Assembly: GCF_027887165.1 (NCBI RefSeq)
Contig: NC_077235.1
Coordinates: 4,305,818 to 4,369,817, forward strand
Length of the DNA stretch: 64,000 bases
From: Monodelphis domestica
Taxonomy: Eukaryota; Chordata; Mammalia; Didelphimorphia; Didelphidae
Reading direction: 5' to 3'
Both the position numbers and the translations under genes were made by a program. The stretch's first letter is position 1. Every line of letters begins with the position of its first letter. The notes beneath the pieces were generated by a model. That model was not told where the DNA came from and searched no databases. It worked only from the letters and a program-made list of their open reading frames with translations. Positions 1 to 12,064 of this stretch are shown one piece after another.

Positions 1-3000
1 TCTATCCCTAGATAGCTCTTCTTGCTCTCTCACCCCCCTCTATCTCTTATTTCTGTTTCCTCTTTTTCTTTTTCTCCCTTTCTCTGTCTCTCATTCTTAC
101 CTCTCTATATCTTTCTGTCTTCTCTCTCTCTGTCTTTCTCTGTCCTCTCCCATTTTTGGGTTTCTAATTATGTTTCTGTATCTGTCCTTTCTTTCTTTTT
201 CTGTCTTCTCCCCTCTCTATTTCTTTGGCTCTTCACCTCCTCTTCCTCCCTCTTTCTTCCTCTGCCTCTCTCTCTCCTCCCATCCTCTCCCCTCTTCCCT
301 CCCCCATCCTCCCTACTTCTTCTTCCTCTCTCCTCTCTTTTCCTTTCATTCTTCTTTTTCTGTCTGTCTCTCTCTGTCAGAGTCTCTCTCTTCTCTCTCC
401 TATCTATCTCTCAGTCTGTCTTTCTGTCTATCTTTCACACTCTGTTCTTTGTCTTCCTCTTTTTCTTTGTCTATCCTTTCTCTCTTCTCTCTCCTATCCC
501 TCTCTTTGTCTTTTTCTCACTTGTCTTTATCTCTCTATCTCCACCTTTTTTCTCTGTCTTTCTATACCTCTTCCTTTTTTCATCTCTGCCTATTATTCTC
601 TTTCTTTCTCTCCCTCTTTGCTGTCTCTTTCCCTCTATCTCCTTCTCCCCCCTCTTCTCTATCCCTATTGCTCTTTCAATCTAAATCTGTCTTTATTTCT
701 CCCTCTCTCCCTCTTTACCTTTCTTCTTTGTTTCACTCTCTTTCCATCTCTTCTTTTCTCCTTCCCTCTCTCAGTCTCTATCTTTACCTGTCTCTTTTTC
801 TCTTATTCTTCCATCTCTATCTCTCTCTTTTTCTATTTATCTGTCTTTCTCTTTCTCTGTCCCTCTCTCTCAGAATCAATTTCTGTGTCTCTGGTTTTTC
901 CCTCTCTTCTCTGTCTACCTTTCTCTGTCTCTCTTTCCCTCCCTTTCTCTGTCTCTCTTTCCCTCTCTCCCCCTCCCCTTCTTGACCTGTCTTCCTTCTC
1001 CCTCCCTCCCTTCCTTCCTCTCCCCCTCTCCCCCTTTCTCCTCTCTCTCTTTCTCTTTCACTCTCTTCTCTATCTTCTTCTCTTTTCCTGTCTATCATTT
1101 CTCTCTCTGTCCTCTTTTGTCTGTCACTCTCTCCCTCTTTTCTCTTTATCTGTCTCTCACAGTCTCTGTGTTTTTGTCTATCTCTCTTTCTAGTCTCTAT
1201 TTTTCTCTCCTCTCTTTCTCCCTCTTTTCTGTCTCTCAGTCTCTCTCTCCCTCTCTTCTCTATCTCTGTTGCTCTCTCAGGCTCAGTCTCTACTTCTCTC
1301 TCTCCCTACACCCTCTTTACTTCTCTTCTTTCTCTGTTTCATTCTCTCTCTTTCCATCTCTTCTGTCTCCGTCTCCTCTGTCTCCCTCTGTCTCTCTCTT
1401 TCTCTCACATTCTCTTCTGTCTTTTTTCTATGTATCTGTCTTTCTCTTTTTCCCTCTGTCTCTCTGTTCCTCTCTCTCAGAATTGAGCTGTCTGTTTTTC
1501 CCTCTCTCTCTATTTTTCTTTTCTTTTTTTCATTCTTCCTTCTCTTTCCATCTCTCTCCTCCCTATCTCTCTGTTTCTGTTTCACTCTTCTCTCTCCCCC
1601 CTCTCTCTGTCTCTTTTTCTGTCTCATTCTTCTTTTTCTCGTTCTCTGCCAGACTGTCTCTCTCTCCCCCTCCTATCAACTAGTATCTGTCTTTCTGTCT
1701 CCTACTTCTCTTTGTCTTCTTATCTTTTAGTCTGTCCTTTCCCTGCCTCTGCCTTTTTTGTCTCTCTCTTTTTCTTCTTTGTCTACCTCTTCCTTTCTTT
1801 TGGTGTCTATTTTTCTCTTGCTCTCTTCTCTTTCTCCCTCTCTTCTCTATCTCTGTTCTTTTCTCAGTCTCTTTATTTCTCCCTCTTTCCTGTACCCTCT
1901 TTACCTATCTTCTCTCTGTTTTACTCTCTCCATTTCTTTTGTTCTCTCCTTCCCTCTCTGAGACTTTTTCTGTCTTTTCCATTCTTCATCTCTGTCTCTC
2001 TTTTTTCTATGTATGTCTTTCTCTTTCTTCCTGTCTCTGTTTATCTTCTCTATCTCTGTCCTTTTCTCAGAATAGATCTGAGTTTCCCTTTCTTCTCTCT
2101 ACTTATCTCTATCTCTTTCCCTCCCCCTTCTCAATCTGCCTCCCCCAAGCCCTCTCTGCCTCACCTCTCTCTCGCTGTCTCTCCCTCCCCGTCCCCCTCT
2201 CCCCCTCCCTCTCTTCCCCTCTCTCTGGTTTATATATATATATCTTTTTCTTTCTCATTCTTCTCTCTCTTTCAGACTGTCTTTCTCTTTCCCTCCTCTT
2301 TATGTCTGTCTCTCTGTGTTAGACTTTCTCTCTTGTTCCTCTCTATCTCTCAGTCTCTGTCTTTCACTCTTCTCTTTGTCTTCCTCTCTTTTGCTCTCTT
2401 TGTCTATTATGTCTCCTGATTCTTTCTCCTCTCTGCCTCTCTTAGTCTCCCATCTTTTTGTCTCTCTCTCTTCTACCTCTTCCTTTATTTTATCTATATT
2501 ATTCTCTTCTCTTTCTTTTCTGTCTTTCTCCCTTTCTGTCTCTCTCTCCTTCTCTTCTCTATCTCTGTTGCTGTCTCAGTCTCTATTTCTCCTTCTCTCC
2601 CTGCGCCCTCTTTACCTCTCTTCTTTCTGTCTCACCTTTCCATCTCTTCTGTCTCTATCTTCTCTGTCTCTTTCTCTCCATTCTTCCATCTCTGTCTCTT
2701 TTTTCTATGTATGTCTTTCTCTTTCTTCCTCTATCTCTCCGTCCCTCTCTCAGAATCAATCTGTCTTTGTCTTTCCTTTGATCCTCTCTGTCTACCTCTC
2801 TTTCCCTCTCCCTCCCTTCTTGACCTTTCTGTCTCCTTCCCTCCCTCCATTCCCCTCCTCTCTCTCCCTCCTCCATATCTCTCAGTTGCTGTCTTTCTTT
2901 CACTCTCTTCTTTGCCTTACTCCCTCCTCTCTCTCTCCATCTCTTTCTTTCTCATTCTTTCTCTATTTCTGTCTCTCTCCTTCCTCTCTATATCTCAGTT

Positions 3001-3230
3001 TCTGTCTATCTGTCTTTCACTCTCTTCTCTCTCTTTCCTGTTTTTCTCTCTCAGTCTCTATCTTTTTGTCTCTTTGTCTACCTTTTCCTTTCTATCTCTC
3101 TATTATTCTCTCTCTCATCTGCATCTCTCTCTTCTATCTCCATTGTTCTTTCAGCCTCAGTCTCTCTTTATTTCTCCCTCTCTCCCTATATCCTCTTTAC
3201 CTCTCTTATTTCTGTTTTACTCTTCTCCTT
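1..3230. repeat. Pyrimidine-rich tandem array, ~600-bp diverged units
   Basis: The + strand is almost entirely C and T. A phrase reading 'cttctctatctctgttgct' followed by a Cag, then a 'tctttatttctccctctctccc' type block and 'ctctttacct', recurs near 654, 1255, 1853, 2553 and 3128, a spacing of about 600, 600, 700 and 575 bp. A second phrase, 'ctcagaatcaat' and variants, recurs near 870, 1480, 2068 and 2750 with similar spacing. This is diverged tandem organisation with an irregular period. No gene is supported, and the open frames across it are low-complexity Ser/Leu/Phe strings. Confidence 0.7.
2230..2243. repeat. Short (TA)n
   Basis: Seven TA dinucleotides form one of the few runs in the first 6 kb containing adenine. 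It is a minor microsatellite. Confidence 0.8.
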
Positions 3231-6200
3231 GTCTTCCTCTCTTTTTCTGTTTATACTTTCTCTCTTTTCTCTATCTTTCTGTATCTCTCTTCCCCTCTTC
3301 TTTCTGCCTTTTTTTGTCTCTGTATCTCTCCCTTTCTTCTCTCTCTGTCTCTCTATTTCTCCATCTCTCACTCTTATTCTTTATCATTTTTTCTTCTCTC
3401 TGTCTCTGTAATGTCACTGTCTCTCCCTCCCCTCTTTCAGTCTCTGTCTTTCTGTCTCTTTCCCTTTGTACTCTTGTCTATTTCTTCAGTCTCTCCTTCC
3501 ATCTTTCTTATTTTTCTCTTTCACTTCCATCCTTCCCTCTCAGACCTTCTCTGTCTCTGTCTCTCTCTGTTTCTGTCTATTTGTCTTCCTCTCTATCTCT
3601 GTCTCCCTCTCATCTCTCTCTCCCCTTCTCTTCTGTCTCTCTCTCCCTCTCTCTGTCTCTTCTCTCTTCCACTCTCCTCCATATATCTCTTCTTCTCTGC
3701 CTCTCTTTTCTCTCTCTCCTTCCTTTTCTATCTTTCTATATCATCATTCCCTCTCTTTGCCTTTCTGTCTCTTTCTTCTACCTCTCTCTATCTCTCCACT
3801 CTTTCTTCTACCTCTCTCTATCTCTCCACTCTCCCTTTCCTTTGTTTCTCTCTCCCTCTTTCTCTGTTTCTTTCACTTTCTCTCCGATTCTTCCCTCTCT
3901 CTCACCTCCATTTCTTCCACTCTGTCCTTCTTTTCTCTCTCTGTATCTCACTGTCACTGTCCATCTCTCTCTTGCTCTCCTTCCCTCCCTCTCTGCCTGT
4001 CCTTTCTCTCTGTTTTTCTCTCTATCTTTTTTTCCATTTCTTCTTTCTCTCTCTCACATTCTTCCTTCTCTATATCTTTGTGTTTCTCTCCTCTATTTTT
4101 CTCTGTCTTCCTATCTCTCTGGCTCTTCTTTCTCTCTATCTTTCTTTCTCATTCCTTTATCTCTCTGTCTCTCTCTGAGTCTTGGTCTGTCCTCTGTCTC
4201 TGTATATCTGTCTCTTTCCCTTTCATCTGTCTTTCTCTCTCATTCTCTATTGCCTCTCTCTTATTCCTTCTTTTTCTATCTCTACTTTTCTCTCTTTGCC
4301 TTTCTCTCCATTCTCCTCTGCCTCTCTTCTTTCCCTTGCTCTCGTCTTTCTTTTCTGTTTCTTTCTCTTGTACTCCCTTCTTCTTTCTCAGTCTCATTTC
4401 AGTGTCAATCTTTCTGTCTCTTTTACTCTTTGTCTTTCTCTCCTTTCTCTTTCACCTTCCCCCCCTCTCTCCCCTCCTTCTCTTCTGTCTCTTTCCTCCC
4501 CCTCTCTTTTGTCTCTAACTTTCTCTGTCATTCTTATCTTTCTGTCTTTCTCCCCTTTCTCTTCTCTTTTGGTCCCATATTTCTCCAACTTTCTCTCCTA
4601 TTATTTCCTCTCTTTCTCCTCTCTTTTCTCTGTCTCTCTCCCTGTCTTCTCTATCTCTCTGTCATTCAATTTGGCTCTTCTATCTCTTTCTCCACCCTCT
4701 CTCCCTTTCTTTTGTCTCTTAGTCTCCCCCTCTGTTTTCCTCTCTTTTCTGTTTCTCTCCCATTCTTTCCTCCCTATTTCTTTTTCTTTCCCTCTCTGTC
4801 TCTTTCTCTTTCCCTCTCTCTCCCTCCTCTCTCCCTCTTCTGTTTCTGTCTCTCTCCTCTTTTTCTTTCTCTCCTATTCTTCTCTTTCTATCTCTGTCTC
4901 TGTCAGTCTGACTCTCACTCTCCCCATTTCTCTCAGACTTCATCTGTTTATGTATGTCTGTCTCTCCCTCTCTTCCTCTCTGTCCCTCTCACTCTACATC
5001 TACATCTACTCCCACTCCTCTTCTGTCTCTCTCCCTCCTATTCTTCCCTATCTCCCCTTTCCCTTCTCTTTTTCTGCCTCTTTTCTTTCTCTCCCTCTCT
5101 CTTTTTCTAATTCTCCCCTCTCTGTCTCTGTCTCTTCCTCTCTTCTCACTATCTTCATCTCTCTCTCCTTCTATCTCCCCCTCATTCCCTTCTCACCTCT
5201 TTCCCTTTCCTCTATATTTCTTTTTCAGTTTCTGTCTCTCTTTCTCTCCCTGTCCCTGCATCTCCTCTCTCTTCCTGTCTTCCCCCTTATTTTTCTGTTT
5301 CTCTTAGTCTCTCGTCTCTGTCTCTTTCCTTCTCTTCTTTCTGTGTTCCCTTTTCTCTTTTTTCCTCTATCTCTGTCTTTCTCCCACTCTATTCCCCCTC
5401 TATCTTTCTGTCTATTTCTGTGTCTTTCTTTCCTTCCTCTTTGTTTACTTTTTTCTCTCATTCTTTTTCTGTTTCTCTCTCTCCATCTCTTTTTTTTCTT
5501 TTCTCCTCTCTCTCCTTCTCCTATCTCTCTTTTTCTGTCTTCCTTTCTGTTTCTCTCTTTGTTTCTTCTCTATTTATCTCTGTCTCTCTGAATCTTGGTC
5601 TCAGTTCTCTGTCTCACTTTCCATTTCTCTTTTGTGCCTACCTCTATCTATGTTCTCCTCTCTATCAGCTCCTCTTTCTCCCCGCTCCCTGTTTTTCTGT
5701 CTCTCTCTCCTTCCCTCTCTTCCCCTCTTTCTCTTTTCTCCCATCCTTTCCTCTCTTTTTACCCTCTGTCTCTCTTGTCTTTTCCTCTATCTCTTTAGAA
5801 CTCCCTCCCTCCCCTCTCCCTGTCCTCTCTCTCCATCTCTTCTTTCTCTGATTCTCTTCTTTTTCTCTCTGTTTTTTTCAGGCTCTCTCCCTCTCTGTCC
5901 CTGTCTCTCTCTTTTTCTTACCCTGTCCTCTCTCTCTCTCTCCCCTTTCCTTCTTTCTGTCTTCTCTTTCTCACTATCTCATCTCTATTTATCTCTCCTT
6001 TTCTCTTTCCCTCCTTTCTCTTCTCTCCATGTCTCTTTCTCTTTTTCTTCTTTCTAATTCTCTCTTTATATATCTCTGTCTTTCTCTGTCTCTCCTCCTC
6101 CCCTCTATCTCTCCATGTCTCTCATTCTCTCTCTCTTTCTCTGTTTTTCTATAAGTCTTTCTTCTCTATCTCAGTCTTGGTCTTTCTGACTCTTGTTCTC

Positions 6201-6342
6201 TCCTATGTCTACCTCCTTCTCTCTCTTTCTCTCTATTACTTTTATCTCTCCATCTCTTCCTTTTTCTCCTTCTCTTCCTCCTCTGTCTTTCTCCCTTTCA
6301 TTCTCTACTCTTCTCTCTCTCTTTCCCTTACTTCTCTCTCTA

Positions 6343-6344
<2 letters not shown>

Positions 6345-6391
<47 letters not shown>
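6345..6391. repeat. (CA)n microsatellite
   Basis: An uninterrupted run of about 23 AC dinucleotides. It is the only long alternating purine-pyrimidine tract in the pyrimidine domain and is a potential Z-DNA former. Confidence 0.95.
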
Positions 6392-6394
<3 letters not shown>

Positions 6395-6532
6395 GTCCCT
6401 CTCTTCTCTCTCCCTAGGTCTTTCTGTTTTCCCTATTTTCCCATTCTTCTCTCTTTTTCCTCTGTCTCTCTTTCTTTCTCCATCAATCTATCTCCTTCTC
6501 TATCTCTTTATATCTTCATCTCATCTCTCCCT

Positions 6533-6633
<101 letters not shown>

Positions 6634-8290
6634 CTTTTTCTCTCATTGACTCATTATCTCTGGTCTATCTTCCTCTCTTTGTCCCTGTCTCAGTCTATCT
6701 TTCTCTATCTCACCTTCTTCCTTCTCTCCTTATCTCTCAGTACCTCTCTCTTTTAGTCTCAGACTCTCTTTTCTGTATCTCTTTCTCTCTTCCTTGTTTC
6801 TATCTCTCTCTCCCCTCCCTCTCTTTTAACATTATCTTTTCCTCCACCCTCTCCTTCTCTCTCTTTCTCTCTCTCCCTCACCTGTCTGTGTTCCTTTCTG
6901 TCTCTCAGTCTTTTCCCTCTCTCTGTCTCTCCTAGTCTTTGTCCCTCTGTCTCTTTTCCATTCTTTTCTTTATCTCCCCTCTCTCCTCTGTCTTTCTGTC
7001 TCTATTTCTTCCATTCTTATCTTTCTTTTTCTCTTCTCTGTCTCTCCTCTTTATCTTTGCCCCTCTATCTCTTAATATCTCCCTCTACTCTCCATCTCTT
7101 CTTGTTCTGTGTTTCTCTCTCTCTCCATCTCCTCTCTTTTTCTTTTCTATCTCTCTCTCCGACTCTTTTCTTTTTTCTGTCTTTTGGTGTCTCTCTCTCT
7201 TTCTCTTTCCCATTTTCCCTTCTCTATTTCTCTTTTTTCTCTGAATCTCTGTCTTTATCTCATTCTCTCTCTATCTCTCTACACCTTGGTCTCTCTGCCT
7301 CTCTTCTCTGTCTCTCTCCCTCACCTCACTTTTACTCTTCTTTCACTGTTTCTCTCTTATTTTCTCTCCCTTTCTTCCCTCTCCATCGAGTTTTTTTCTC
7401 TCCTGTTTATCTTTCTTTCCTATTTTGTGTCCCTCCCTCCTCTAGTTCTCATCTCTCTTTTTCTCTCTTCATTTCTTCTATCCGTGTCTGTCTTTAGCCC
7501 TTTCTGTTTCTTCCCCTTGTTGTTTCTCTTGCTTCCTCTGTTTCTCTGAACTTCATTATTTCAGTATCTCTTTTCCCTTTCCTTTTGTTTTCCTCTCCAT
7601 CTCTCTATCTCTCCCTCTTCTTCTGTCTCTCTTTCCATCTTTTCTGCCTCTTTCTGTCTCTCTCCCCCATTCTTCTGATCCTCTTTTTTCTTCTTTTTCT
7701 CTTTTCCCCTCTTTCTCTCTCCTTCTCTTCTCTTTCTTACTCTATTCCTTAATATCTTTCTCACTAACTTACAGTTGGCTTCTCTCTCTTTCTCTCTCTA
7801 CTTTTCCCCTCTCTGTCTCTTTCTTTCCATTTTCCTTCTCTCTCTTTTTCTCCCCCCTCTCTAGTTCTCTTATTTTTTCTCTCTTATCTCTGCCTCTTTT
7901 CCCCTTTCTTCTCTCTTTCTCTCCCCTCATCCCTCTCTCCCTCCCTTCTCTCTCCTCTTCCTCTTTTCTGTCCCCCGCCTCTCTCCCTCTCTTATGTCTC
8001 CATCTTTCTGTTTCTCGTTCATTTTCCCCCTCTTCTTCCTTCTCTTTATCTTTTTTGTCTCTTTGTTTCTTCTGTCTCTCCCTTTCTTTTCCCACCTCTC
8101 TCCTTTCTCCTGTCTCTGTCCTTCTCTCTGCCTACTCTTGTTTCTTTCTCTTTCTTTTCTATTCTTCATTCTCTATCTCTATCTCCCTCTGTCTCTCTCT
8201 CCCTCCATCTCCCTTTCTTTTCTTAGTCTTGTTCTCTTTGCCTCTGTCACTGTCTTTCTCTGTCTCTCTTCTTCTCTTCTATTTTCTCCC

Positions 8291-10350
8291 TGTCCCTCTC
8301 TTTGTCTCTCTCACTGATTATTTTCTTTTTCTTGCTCAGTCTCTTCATTCTCTCTCTGCCTATTTCTTTATCTCTGATTTTCCTTCTCTATTTCTTGTTT
8401 ATCTGTCTTTTTTCTCATTCTGTCTTTCTCTTCTCTTTTCATCTCTCTGTCTCTCTGTCTTTTATCTTTATCTCTTTCCCACCTTTCTCTTTCTATGTCT
8501 TTGGCATCTCTCTCTGTCTCACTGTCTTTCTGTCTCTCTTTCCGTCTGTCTCTGTCTCTAGCTGTCTCTCTCTCTCTCCCCCATCTCACTGTCTCTCTCG
8601 GTCTCTCCCTCTTTCTCTTTAGCTTCTGCTTCTATTTCTCTTTGCCCCTCTCTGTCTTTGTCTCTCTTTCTCGCTGACTGTTCTTTTTCTTGCTCAGTCC
8701 CTTCGATCACTCTCCCTCCCTGTTTAATATTCACTGATTTTCCTTCTCTATTTCTCTTTTATCTCTGTCTTGTTCTAATTTTGTCTTTTTCTACTCTCTC
8801 CATCTCTGTCTTTGATATCCTCTCTCTTTTCCCCCTCTTTCTCTCTCTGGCTCTCTTCTTTTTCTCTGTCTCTTCAGTCTCTCCCCTTGTGTCTCTCTGT
8901 ACTTCTCTTGTTCTCTCTGTCTCTTTATACCTTCCTACTCCTCTCTCCCTGTATCTGTGAGTGTCTCTCTACATCTTGTCTCTCTCTTCCTCTCTTTTTT
9001 CTCTGTGACTCTCTGAGCCTCGATCTCTCAATCTCACTTTCTCCATCTTATTTTCTCTTTGGGGTCTTTGTCTCTCTGTCTCTCTCTGTCTCTCCCTCTC
9101 TCCTTCCCCCCTCCCTGTCCTTTTTCTTGCTCAATCTCTATGCTCTCTGTCTGTTTCTTTATCTCTGATTTTCCTTTTCTATTTCTCTTTTGTCTGTCTT
9201 TTTCTGTGTCTTTCTCTTCGCTATCCATCTCTTTCTTTGTTTTCTGTCTCTTTCCCTCTTTTCTCTCTCTGACTCTCTTCACTCTCTCTCCCTCTGTCTC
9301 TTTGTACTTCTCTTTCTCTCTGTCTCTACATATCTTTCCCTCTTTGCCTCTCCCTTTTCTTTCTCTGATTTTCCTTCTCTATTTCTATTTTGTTTCTGTC
9401 ATTCTGTCTCTCTTTTCTCTACACCTCCATCTCTCTCTTTGATATTCTCTCTTTTCCCTCTCTTCTCTCTCCTTGACTCTACTTTTTCTCTGTGTCTCTT
9501 CAGTTTTTCTCCCTCTGTATCTCTGTATTTCTCTTTCTCTTCTTGCTGTTTTTCTCTCTATCTCTTCTCTCTGCCTCTCTTCTTTTCTCAGTCTCTGATT
9601 TTCCTTCTCTATTTCCCTTTTTTGTCTTTTTCTCATTCTGCTTTCTCTTTTCATCTCTTTGTTTCACTGTCTTTTTCTTTCTGTCTCTCACTCCCTTCTC
9701 TTTCTGTGACTCACTTCTTTTTCTCTCTGTGTCTCTTTTCTATATGTCTGTGTTTCTCTCTCTTTCTTGCTATCTCTGTCTCTGTCTGTCTTTGTTTCTG
9801 TCTTTTTCTCTGGGTCTCTCCCTCTCTTTCTCTCTCCATCTCTTCTACTTCTCTCTGTCCCTCTCTGTCGTTCTTTGTCTCTCTCCGATTTTTCTAGCTC
9901 AGTATCTTTGATCTCTCTCCCTCTTTCTGTTTCTTTCCTTCTCATTTTCCTTCTCTATTTCTCCTTTATCTCTGTCTTTTTCTCATTCTTTCTCTTTTCT
10001 CTCCATCACTTTGTCTGTATGATATTCTCTCTTTCTATCTCTCTTTCTTTTCCTCAGTGTCTTCAGTCTCTTTCCCTGTCTATACTTCTTTCTTTCTCTG
10101 TCTCTATACCTCCCTACTCCTCTCTCCCTGTATCTCTATATCTCTCTCCATCTCTTCTTTCTCTGTGACTCTCTCAATCTCTTTCTTTTCTCCATCTTAT
10201 TTTCTCTTCATTCTTTCTGTCTTTCTCTGTCTCTCTTCTATTTCTTTCTCTTTCTCTCTACCTGTCTCTCTCCTTCTCTTCTTTTCTGTCTCTCAGTCTC
10301 TGTGTCTCTCTCTGTCTGTCTTTCATTTTCCTGTGTCTCTCCCTTTCTCT
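8291..10350. repeat. Pyrimidine array with 'cttgctcagtctctt' anchors
   Basis: This is an outlier block of the same family as the 18.4-57 kb array. The anchor 'tttttcttgctcagt' and variants followed by 'tgattttccttctctattt' recurs near 8332, 8691, 9128 and 9895. Between anchors are the same sub-phrases seen in the larger array ('tcattctgtctttctcttct', 'tctgtgactcacttcttttt'). No gene content. Confidence 0.65.
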
Positions 10351-10399
10351 GTGTCTCTCCTCTCCTCTCTCTCCTCTCTTACTTCTCTCTGTCTCTCCC

Positions 10400-11308
10400 T
10401 TTCTGTCTCTGAATTTCAGTCTCTTTATCTGTCTCTTCCTTTCCTTTTTTCCTCTTCCTCTCTTCTGTCCCTGTCTTTCATTTCTTTGTATCTCTCCTTT
10501 TCTCTTTCTCTGTCTCTTTCCCCTCTTTTATTTCTCCCCATCTCTCCCTTTCTGTCTCTCTCTCTCTCTCTGAATTTCACTCTCTTTATCTGCCTGTTCC
10601 TTTCCTTTTTTCCTCTCCCTCTCTTCATTTTTCTCTTCTGTCTCTGTCCTTCTCTTTGTCTCTCTTCTGTTTCTTTCTCTTTCTTTTCTATTCTTCTCTC
10701 TCTCTCTCCTCTATTACTTTCTCTCCCTTTCTGTCCTCTGTCTCTGAATTTCAGTCTCTCTATCTGCATGTTCCTTTCCTTTTTTCCTCTCCCTCTCTTC
10801 TGTCTCTGTCATTTCTATGTATCTCTCCCTTTCTCTCTCTCCTCTTCTCTTTCTCTCTCTCTTCAATTTCTGTCTCTCTCTTTCTCTCTACCTCTCTATC
10901 TCTCTCCTCTTCTATTTCTCTCTGTCCCTCAGTCTCTGTCTCTCTGTTTCATTTTTGTGTCTCTCCATTTCTCTGTCTCTCCTCTTCTCTCTCTCTCCTC
11001 TCTTATTTCTCTCTGTCTCTGAATTTCAGTCTCTTTATCTGTCTCTTCCTTTCCTTTTTTCCTCTCCCTCTCTTCTGTCTGTCTTTCATTTCTCTGTATC
11101 TCTCCCTTTCTCTCTCTTCTCTCTTTCTCTGTCTCTCTCTTTCCCCTCTTTTATTTCTCTCCATCTCTCCCTTTCTGTCTCTCTCTCTGAATTTCACTCT
11201 CTTTATCTGCCTGTTCCTTTCCTTTTTCCCTCTCCCTCTCTTCATTCTTTCTCTTCTGTCTCTGTCCTTCTCTCTGTCTCTCTTCTGTTTCTTTCTCTTT
11301 CTTTTCTA

Positions 11309-11310
<2 letters not shown>
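10400..11310. repeat. ~165-bp tandem units marked by 'gaatttca'
   Basis: The marker 'gaatttca(g/c)tctctttatctg' occurs at 10411, 10572, 10746, 11021 and 11189, giving spacings of 161, 174, 275 and 168 bp. Each marker is followed by a 'cctttccttttttcctctcc' type block. The 275-bp interval holds an insertion or an extra partial unit. From about 10724 onward this array is part of the large direct duplication that recurs at 57.1 kb. Confidence 0.7.
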
Positions 11311-11311
<1 letters not shown>

Positions 11312-11391
<80 letters not shown>

Positions 11392-11400
11392 CCCCCCCCC
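11312..11400. repeat. (CT)n followed by C10
   Basis: About 77 bp of pure CT, then a run of ten C. In copy 2 of the duplication the equivalent site (near 57726) has a C run but only a short CT run, so this tract accounts for much of the length difference between the copies. Confidence 0.95.
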
Positions 11401-12032
11401 ATCTCCCTGTCTTTTCTCAGTCTTGGTCTCTCTGCACTGCCTCTCTGTCCCTTTCTTCTATTCCACTCATTCCTCACTTTCCAGTTATAGCCTTTCATTT
11501 TCCACATGCAGTACAGTTGTCTATATGTATACAGCTCCCATTCCCAAGTCACTTCACCCTAATATCCACTACTCAGTGTGTTTTCTAAGGAGCTAGACAC
11601 ACGTTTGTTCTCTTCTCCCAAAGGTGCAGTTTCTCCTCTGCTGTGTCTCTCAGCCTCTCCTCAGTGTATCCACCCATCTCTCACTCACAGACAAGCTTTC
11701 TCTCTGCACAGACACTGCCACTCAGTTCAACCGTGCATCGCTCGCTCACTCAGCTGGTCTTTGTCAAACATCACTTGTACTCACTCCTCTGTCTCTCACG
11801 CTCTAGGTCTCTCTTCATTCCATTTTGCCTTGGAGTTCCAGAGTGCACCCTCAGCCTCTACATTCATGCATCGCTCACTGCCTGCTTTTCCACATGCATT
11901 TCTTCCTCCATCCATCACAGCTCCTCAGATCAGCCGTCTCGCAAAACATATTCATACCACTCGTCCCTTTCTTCACAGCTTGACTGCACAGTCACTTCAC
12001 ATATCAGAGTTTGGGTCTCTCCTTTCGCATCA

Positions 12033-12064
12033 CCCACACCCACACCCCCCACAAACCCCCCCCC
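12033..12064 (-). other. G-quadruplex-type motif (minus strand)
   Basis: Four C runs on the + strand (C3, C3, C6, C9) are separated by short loops of 3, 3 and 5 bases. On the minus strand this satisfies the usual G3+N1-7 quadruplex pattern, and on the + strand the i-motif pattern. It lies four bases beyond the point where island copy 3 stops matching copies 1 and 2. Confidence 0.75.

Noticed and set aside
2316-5591. Long + strand open frames of 470-800 codons (Ser/Leu/Phe) suggesting membrane proteins
   Set aside because: The hydrophobic appearance comes from TTC/CTC/TCT codons of a pyrimidine strand. Overlapping frames look the same and no family is recognisable.
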